Part shown: positions 51,901-60,900 of the stretch, one piece after another
How the letters are laid out: each line of letters starts with the position of its first letter
Numbering within the stretch: position 1 is the stretch's first letter
Assembly: GCA_019925795.1 (NCBI GenBank)
Contig: CM034311.1
Coordinates: 20,582,231-20,646,230 of the forward strand
DNA from: Dendrobium chrysotoxum
Lineage: Eukaryota > Streptophyta > Magnoliopsida > Asparagales > Orchidaceae
Direction: 5' to 3'
DNA: 64,000 nt
The notes under the pieces: model-generated
Databases searched by the model: none
What the model saw: the letters and a program-made list of their open reading frames with translations, nothing else
What the model was told of the DNA's origin: nothing
Made by a program: the position numbers and the translations under genes

Positions 51901-54900
51901 ATAGTTAAATTTCATCTCAATGGTAACAAAAGAGTATTCCCATGTTCATAACATCAACTACTTTGAGACTTTCTCTTTAATTGATCTATACTTTAGTTCA
52001 TCTTTCTCTTTATAATGTTATTAATCAAGGGCGGACTATAATCTAAATAAATGCACATAATATAAGCATATATGATATACAATCATGAATGCTCTAGTTA
52101 GTAATTCTGCTTTTTGCAGTGAAGCAAAAAAAAAGAATCTCATCACGATATGCTTAGCAACTTAAAAATATTGGAGGGAGCAAACTATATAAGCTTCGAA
52201 TAGTCAAATGGGTTGAAACAATCCACATGCTTGATAGTTGAACCCTGTAAGGTTCTTGATGATGTTGGACCATAGAGTAGTATTTCTAATCATTTTATCT
52301 TTATTTGACACTCTTCCTTCGACATGATGGCTTTGTTGTGTTCCCTTAACGATATTCTTCTCATAAATGTCACTATTGACCATTACTAAAATAAAATAAA
52401 ATCTTCCGAAAATGTATGCTACAGAAGATAAAAGGGTGCCAAAAGAACTTTATTGGCATTGACTTTGCACATAATTAAAGAGTATTTCTCTCTCTCAAAG
52501 AAAACATGTTACAAATTTACTTAAAGAAATGGGCCTTCTTGGATGCAAGCCTATTAATACTTCTAATACTAATCATTTTTCCATCATGCATATACTTTAA
52601 TGGCTTCAACATACCATTGATATACATTTCTCCTTAAAGTCCACCAAATCAATAGAAATCATTCCAAATTGCATAAAAAATGCACTAACATTGATAAATA
52701 ATAATTCACAAATTAAAGTACACAAAGTAATAATGAATCAATCATAACTAGATCTAACTAACTTATAAAACCAACTTTGTATTAATAAACATACCCCTAA
52801 CCCTAGGAAAATCACCAACTTAAAACAAACAATAAATAGCAAATAACCAAACATCCCTCCCCCAATTCCCTCCCAAATCTGCCCTATTTCCTTAATTATT
52901 TCCCTCCCAAATCAGCCCTCGAATCTGCCCCCTTCAATTAGGAAACATTTCCTAATTAATCCCCTCCAAATCAACCCTCAAATCTGCTCTCATCAATTGG
53001 GAAATATTTCCTAATTAATCCCCTCCAAATCAGCCCCCAAAATCTGCCTTCTTCAATTAGAAAACATTTCCTAATTAAATCAGCCCCCAAGGGCCGGTCC
53101 AGGAGGGACCCAGTCTAACATTATTTTCATGATTTGAACCAATAACATCATCATAGTAATGACAACCAAAGCATTGCTCGAAGCCCACCCACTGCCAAAC
53201 CAAACAAGAAAAGCTTTCAAAATGCCAGTACTTATATGTTTCCTTAAACGGGAGGGCAAATTCCTTATAAAGAATCTTGAATCATGAAAAACATCAAAAA
53301 CGAATGACAAACCCACAGAGCACATTACACCGATAGAAAGGATTGAAGATGAAGGAGAAAATATAAAGCAATAAACATTGGGAAGAAAAAAGCAATAAAC
53401 ATTGAGAAAATTTTTCTTCCGATAGGAAGTATTGGAACATATTATCACAAAAGACTGAAAGAGATGGGAATTGAAATCAATTATGATGCTGGGGATGGTT
53501 CCATAAAACATTAAGAAGAAGCTTGTAGTCACAAGGTTCCATAATGCATTAAATAGAACCTTATAGTCATAAAGGTCACTGCCTGCATAACCGCTGCTTT
53601 CACTCAGTTTTCCACTAAGCACGCGTTCAGGATCAACATTCATTTCTGCATCTTTATCCTTCTCAGCATTGCAATATCCAGCATCCTTGACATTTATATT
53701 TTCATCTTCATTAGATTCTTCACTATCACTATCTTCAATATGAGAGCCAGGTGATAAAGAGCATCTTTGAAGATTACAACCCTGTGCAAGAAATAATATG
53801 CCCCAAGATTAGAAGCATTCAGGAACTTGTATGAGCAAGATGTTATAATGTTGGCATAAATAGTGACCACAGGTGGAATAAAAATAGAAGATGTAACATG
53901 TGTTTCCTCAAACACAGAAAGCGCCAAGAGAAACCAGCAAGAGAAATTTAACATTCTAGATGGCATCGTTAATAATTCAACTTTGTCAAAATTCCAAAGC
54001 ACGTATGGTTGCACTTCATGCAATGTTTGAAGTACCCAAGTTTCAGCCATGATAAGTTGTGACAAGCTGCACAGCAGCTGTTAATAACCATTATGATAGC
54101 CTTTCCCGACACAAGCTTGCAGGTTAAGTTATCGTGACACTAAAACTGATTGGTGTAGTATAAATGGCCGGGTCACTCAAGTTGTTGTAATTTCACTGGC
54201 AGCTCAATGGAATATGACCCCTGGTCATAAGGGAGCCTTGCAAAGAGTGAGGTATAGAGTACATAGAGAGTTTTTGCTCCATTTATGGAGAGTGAGTGAC
54301 GAGATTATGCATACAATAATGGAAGACTTTAAAGCCTATCTATGAATAGCATAGTACTTAAATCAAAGTGGCATAAAGTTGTAAAGATTCCATTCTCTCT
54401 AATCATTTTTCTTCTTTTTCCTCATGGAGATCGGCTAATTAATCAGATTCAAAATTTATGATGCATGATGAAAGATGTGTGAGGACGTGTACTTCTAGTC
54501 TTCTAAAGGATAGTGCTGAATATGAAGAAACCTGAAGCTTTTTATGCATGAAACTTTAGTGGGGTCGGGACTTCATGGCAAGCTGAAATCCCCATATCAT
54601 CCATCAATTGATTACAATTCAAAGCCCCCTAAAAAGCATAGAAAAAACAAATAACAAACAAAGCGAAAGAGATTTGAACTAGCTATCCAAAATCTCCTTT
54701 TATTCAACACTTAATAAATCCTTACAATATAGGAAGATGTTTTCATATTTCTCTATACCTTGAAGAGAGAAAGGAAAATATCTACACTCACCCTCAAGTT
54801 GAGGTGTAGATATCAAACATTACTAGGTTGGACATCGAATTTTCAAAGTTGGCACTTGCTAGTGACTTTGTAAGAATATTAATTGTTTGAAGATTTGCAA

Positions 54901-57900
54901 AAGTGTATATGAGATTCATGATTCATTCCTATTTGCTTCTCTTCCATAAAATGACAATCTATTTCTCCGTGTTTTATTTTGTCATGATGAACGGGATTCT
55001 TTGTTACACTTATGAGAGCGTTTTAGCATCTTCATAGATTTCTTAGTAATATTCTTAATTGCTCAAGTAGCATGTTGAGCTATATACAATCACATATTTC
55101 AAAAGACAACTCTAAATTCAAATTTTGCACTGTTTCTAGCTACTGCTAATTATTTCTTGCTTCGCCAAGTAATCAAGTTCCACCAAATACAAGTAGAGTA
55201 CTCTTAAGTTGATCTTCAACATGTTGATGCGGCCCAATCAACATCAATAAATACTTCAATGCCTTTATTTGAAGCCATCTTGAAGTACAATCTCTACCCA
55301 AGATTTTGCTTTAGGCATTGCAACATTCAATATACAAACCCAAAATGTTCTTATGAGGGATTATTCATAAAACAACTCAGCATACTTACGAAGAAACTGA
55401 TATATGGTCATGTGCAAGAGAGGTAAATAAGCTTCCCTAGTCTTGGATATTTTCCTTTATCAACAAGAGTGTTTTCTTATAAAAAAAAACAAGAGTGTTT
55501 TCTTCTTTTGTTCTCATCTTCGTTATTGGATCCACAGGAGTGTGAACGAGTTTTCAACCAACCATCCATACTTTTAGTAGATCAAAAACATATTTTCTTT
55601 GGAAAATGAATATACAATTCCCCAAACGAGCCACTTCCATGACAAGAAAACATTTGAGGTGACCCCAATCTTTGATCTCAAATTCCATAACAAAAAGGGT
55701 TTTTAATTTCTTCATCTCTTTTGATCATCTCCCGTGAAATCAATGACATCCAATAATGCCAACCTATGAAAATACAGTCTTTAGTACTCCTGTAAGAGAT
55801 AGCTACACACTTACTATTCTATGATTATCGTTCAAAAGGGTGTCAACTGATAGAGACCCACACACATTTTAGTATTATTAATTATCTTCCATGAATCCAA
55901 GTCATAAAATTCAAATATTTGGAAAACATTTAGTGATGCAATTAAGATCTCTAACACTTCAACTAATGAACAGTAAATTGCAATTTAATTTTGGAAACAA
56001 GAGATCAGAGTCAAGGGTTAGCTCCTTTAAAATGATGAAAAAGCCTACACCAATTAATTTTGAGAGAGATTTATCAACAATTCGGATGATAAGATTATCA
56101 CATCATGAATTTTATTTAAGAAATATGGAAGCATCATCAATCATGTGATTTGATGCACCTAAGTTCACGTCTCCACAATCCATGGAATTGAATGCCAATT
56201 GAATATTCGGTGGAGCTATAGCTATATTCTCAAATATCTCTGATGCATTGACGCTGTTAGAGTGCGTTTCATTCCCTCCCTCCCTCCCTCCCTCCCTCCC
56301 TCCCTCTATATAATGCAAGAAACATATTAAATACATTTGTTAAGATATGCCATCATATTTGCTACATTTATCATAACTTCGGCAAGTTATAGAGTTGTTG
56401 TTCATGCTTACTATTCTTCTTTACAAAAAAATTATGGTTAATGCTCTGTATAACTAAAAGTTGTGAAAGAAATGTTGTTTATTTATACACTTCATTTATG
56501 AAATATTTTATAACGAATCCTACTTGTTATAGATTATACTAGTTGAATGGGCCTGTCATAAGTTTTACAACGCAGTCTTCTACTTGAAAGTACAGGTAAC
56601 AAACCACAATTTTAAGCTCCATAAAATTCTCTCAATAAATTATTTAAGGTGCCTATTATTAAGTACATATGGATGGGCCCAAATCGTGGCATACGCTTAT
56701 ATATTAAAATAGGTGTCCATCCATCATTATTGTTGTGCCTAACTTGAGACTCCTATTTCTCCCCAACAAAATGGTGATCAACTGTAAGATAATATCCTAT
56801 TGTGTACAACAGACCCCATTGATACACTTGGGGGGTGGGGGGCCCACAGCCTGGAAGGGAGAGCTAATTAGGAAGGTTTCTAATAAAGAGGGAGTTGTTT
56901 AGGAAAATTCCTTCTTAAGAAAAATTATTTAGGAAGGTTCCTAATTGAGGAAGGAGTTGTTTAGGAAAGTTTCCTAATTGTGTTAATACTATTTAGGAAG
57001 TGTTTAATTATTTATAAAGGTTTCTTAAAATATGTTTAGTTGTTTAGAAAAGTTTTTTAAATCATGTTTAATTGTTTAGGAATGTTTCCTAAATCATGTT
57101 TAATTATTTATGAAGGTTTCCTAAATTAAGTTTATGTTGATTAGGAATGTTCTATTTATTTAGAAATGTTACCTAGATTATGTTTATGCAGATTAGGAAG
57201 GCTCTAATTGTGTTATTGTGATCTAGGGCTATTTAAGGGGGAGTCTGCCTATGATTTAGGGTATGATATTGCTGAGTTTATGTTCTTAGTATTTGTTGTG
57301 AGTTCCTAGCGGCATCTAGGATTTGTGGGAGAGCTGATCTACCTCTGAAATAGTAGATCAATTGTACCTTGCTTTATTATTGAAGAATGAATAAGAAAAG
57401 TAGCCCTATCTTGGTGGTCCTATGTTGTTCTTCTCTTTTATTTGTTGTTTTTGCATCCAAGGCGCATCAAATTGGTAATAGAGCGGTGTCCTGGACCAAA
57501 TATCGCGCTTTCCTCACTAATGTCTGCTGAGTTATTCCTATCTGTTGGCTGAATTTTGCTGTTTGGAGGCCAGATTCGCATCAAAGTTGCCGATTTTAAT
57601 GCCTTGATCCGAGTATTGATGGCCGGAAGAAGAGTTGAGGTGTTGAAAGAAAAGTTGGAAGGGAAAATAGGGCAACTACGAGCGGATGTTGGATCGATGA
57701 ATGAGCGTATTACAGCAATATAAGGAAGGTTTGGGAATTTGGAAGATATGATGAAGAAAATAATCGAGATGCAGTCGAAAGCTTCATCGACGATTCCTAG
57801 GGCTGAACCAAAGGGCAAGAAAATTCTAGAGGAGATGATGAGAAAGCTCATGGAGATCGATCCAAAAATCCCACCAATGATTCCAATTGCTAACCCTAAT

Positions 57901-60900
57901 CAAGATTTGATTGGGATTCCCTTGGCCTAATCTAAAGGGATAGAGATCAGACAGAAAGAGTTCGGGGAAAAGAGCTCCTTTCATCAAGAGCCACCCCTTA
58001 GGGCTCCGAGAAGGGGGGAAATAGGGTTTTCAGATTGGGGGACAACAGGAAGGGAGTTTTATTGTGGACGTGGTGAAGTGGTCAACCACTATGGAAAACT
58101 TTTTGGGCAAGGAGAGTGGACGATTAGAGGAGGAGAATGGGCCGAGCCATGGGGATCGGGTCATGTGAAGCGGATGGAAGAAAGGTGGAAGTTCCACCCT
58201 CGATACACGAGGGAAACATGGAGGGATCACGATAACCGCTACACTAGAGGAGGAAGACGTTGGGGTGGTGGCGATCCTAGGGTGAAAAAGTTAAAGATGC
58301 GAATAATTGAGGAGAAGAAGAGTGAGAGTTTAATAAGTGACACACAAGCTTCTTTTGAGGATAAACAGATTGAAAAGGGAAAGATGTGAATGAAGAGAGC
58401 AAAGAAATAAACTTGCAAAGCCAAGCAGATGGTGCTGATCAGGAAATCTACTGCATCAAATTATCTGGAGCAACAAAAATTGGTGAAGGTGAGCCAGAAA
58501 ATCAAAACCATGCAGTTGTCTTTACCAGAGGGGAGGCTCTTCAGGCAATTGATATGAACCAGGATAACTATTTGGAAAAGGCTTTGAAAATGAGGAATCT
58601 TTTGGAGGAAATCAATGAAGATCATGGACTGTGCCCACCAACCATTCTTGGTGTACGTGGGCACATTTTTACAAGAAGTATTTCATATTTGGGATGGTTC
58701 ATATCAAACAAAGAAAAAGTTTTATGATAATTGGACAAAGGGTTCTGGCTACTCCACTGAATGACTGCTTCCAATACATGCATGCAAATGTATTTGACGA
58801 GATTCTTCACTTCATTATAGGTGACATAAGCAAGGTTTCTTGTGGAATCAACCTAAGTGAGGAAATCTCCACAGGATTCAACTCAACATTAAGACAAGTA
58901 AATATCACCCACTATGAGTATATTCAGGTTTGGAAGGGTTGTGATGTTGGAATCAACCAAATCTCCCTGTTTGAAGCAAAGGTTGCCTATAGCAATGGAG
59001 AACAAATACTTAGCAGAGATATCTATCACTTGGGACACCGATTTGACTTCTTCCGCATGCTTTCTTACTACAAGTCTGTAGGGTTTGATGTCAGCTCAAT
59101 GATGGTTGTTATCATAGTCCACCTTTTCCTCTATGGCAAGCCTTGCCTGTCATTAAGTGGGCTTGAGTTTGCCATTATGAAGCAGACACTGATGAGAGGA
59201 AATAATCCTCTAAAGGCTCCTATGGCATCTGAAAAGGGTAATCATAATTGCATTGGGCGACATAATCATCACGCAACTTCAATGGTACTTAGTGTTCTTT
59301 ACATTCTTGGAACAAAATCCCATTACTTTGGACAGACAATCCTACATGGCGAAGCAAAATATAGAGCTACTGGACAAGGATTTTTTGGGCAACACGTAAA
59401 GTTTGCAGAGAACTACAAGATGTACTCTAGAAGTCAATTTACAAAGGGTCTTGTACTTATGCTGCCGCTAATTGTTTATTAGATCTATGGATCTGCAACT
59501 ACTGATTCAACAGCCTTTATGCTTCTCGCTGCATCCATGTGGTTCCTTGTTGTCACCTGGTTTTTTGCGCCATTCTTTTAAATCTTTCTGGCTTTGGGTG
59601 GAAAAAAATAGTTGATAATCGGGATGACTAGAGCAAGTGGATAAAAAGTGAAGGCATTGACAAAGTTGTTAAACTATTGTAAGATGGTATATTTTCTAGA
59701 GTGAAGCATGAGCAAGGATATAGAACTAGATCAAGTGCTACGTGGTTCTCGACAGGAAGCAGATTTTGTTGTTAAAACAGATGATCAGGAGATAGTTCTA
59801 TTCCTTGCACCTTGACGACAAGGTGCATTTCTGGGGAGGGAGTATTGATATGCTGGGTGGGGGGCAGCCAGGAAGGGGGAGCTAATTAGAAAGGTTCCTA
59901 ATCAAGAGGGAGTTGTTTAGGAAAGTTCCTAATTAAGAAAAATTATTTAGGAAGGTTCCTAATTAAGGGGGAGTTGTTTAGGAAAATTTCCTAATTGTGT
60001 TTATGCTATTTAGGAAGTATTTATTGTTTAGAAAGGTTTCTTAAAATATATTTGATTGTTTAGGAAAATTTTCTAAATCATGTTTAATTGTTTAGGAAGG
60101 TTTCCTAAATCATGTTTAATTATTTAGGAAGGTTTCCTAAATTAAGTTTATGTTGATTAGGAATGTTCTATTTATTTAGAAATGTTTCCTAAATTATATT
60201 TATGCTAATTAGGAAGGTCCTAATTGTGTTATTGTGTTCTAGGGCTATTTAAGGGGAAGTTTGTCTATGGTTTAGGGTATGATATTGCTGAGTTTATTTT
60301 TCTAGCGTTTGTTGTGAGTTCCTAGCGGCGTCTAGGATTTGTGGGAGAGCTAATCTATCTCTCGAATAGTAGATCAATTATATCTTACTTTATTATTGAA
60401 GGAATAAGACAATTAGCCCTATCTTGGTGGTCCTATGCTATTCTTCTCTTTTATTTGCTATTTTTGCATCCAAGACGCATCACCTATCCTCTCCCAATCA
60501 TTTATTAAGTACAAACTTTGACTGCAAACATTTAATAGACAATCACCCAACTGACATTTCTACCGCAACAGAAGCATCAACATGCATAGAAGCAAAGCAT
60601 CCATCCACTAATTCCTTTTCTACTTCCACATGACCCTTTTTTCCATAAACTTCATATAATAAATCCATTCAAACATAGGTTATCGGATAGCACAGTTAAC
60701 AGAAGAAGTCATTAGTAATAGCGATTGTACAATGTTCAGAAGTTGCCGTCAATATAAAACTGAACGTCAAACAAAAGTTCAGTATTTATTTCTAAAATAA
60801 TAAAAGAGTCTTACATCAAAAATATTCTCAAACTCCTCCAAAAGAGTTGTGATGATGGCCTGAGCATTGTTCGCAGCATTTGCAGCAGCCAAAAGCTGAG

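Larger units (their letters stand above)
56820..60482 (+). mobile_element. Non-autonomous LTR retrotransposon carrying a callose synthase cDNA fragment
   Basis: 3663 bp. LTRs at 56820-57469 (650 bp) and 59846-60482 (637 bp), both TGATA...GCATCA. Flanks CCCAT (56815-56819) and CCTAT (60483-60487) are a 5-bp duplication with one transition. A Met-tRNA-type PBS follows the 5' LTR and a purine tract precedes the 3' LTR. The GACAAGGTGCATTTCTGGGG context of the PPT is like Ty3/gypsy elements. The interior (2376 bp) has a gag-like frame and a decayed callose synthase C-terminal sequence, with no protease, RT, RNase H or integrase. It must have been mobilised by another element's proteins. It lies antisense within the intron after the RhoGAP exon of REN1. 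Confidence 0.92.

Noticed and set aside
53080..53559. 187-codon - strand frame as a separate membrane protein gene
   Set aside because: Its start is the REN1 acidic exon; the remainder is unspliced intron whose hydrophobic residues do not match a family I know.
57438..57851. 137-codon - strand frame
   Set aside because: Antisense to the gag-like frame of the callose-synthase-carrying element; composition is the complement of a coiled coil.
58405..59675. A functional callose synthase gene
   Set aside because: No introns, enclosed by LTRs, with frameshifts, an in-frame stop and an internal loss; only the C-terminal part is present.
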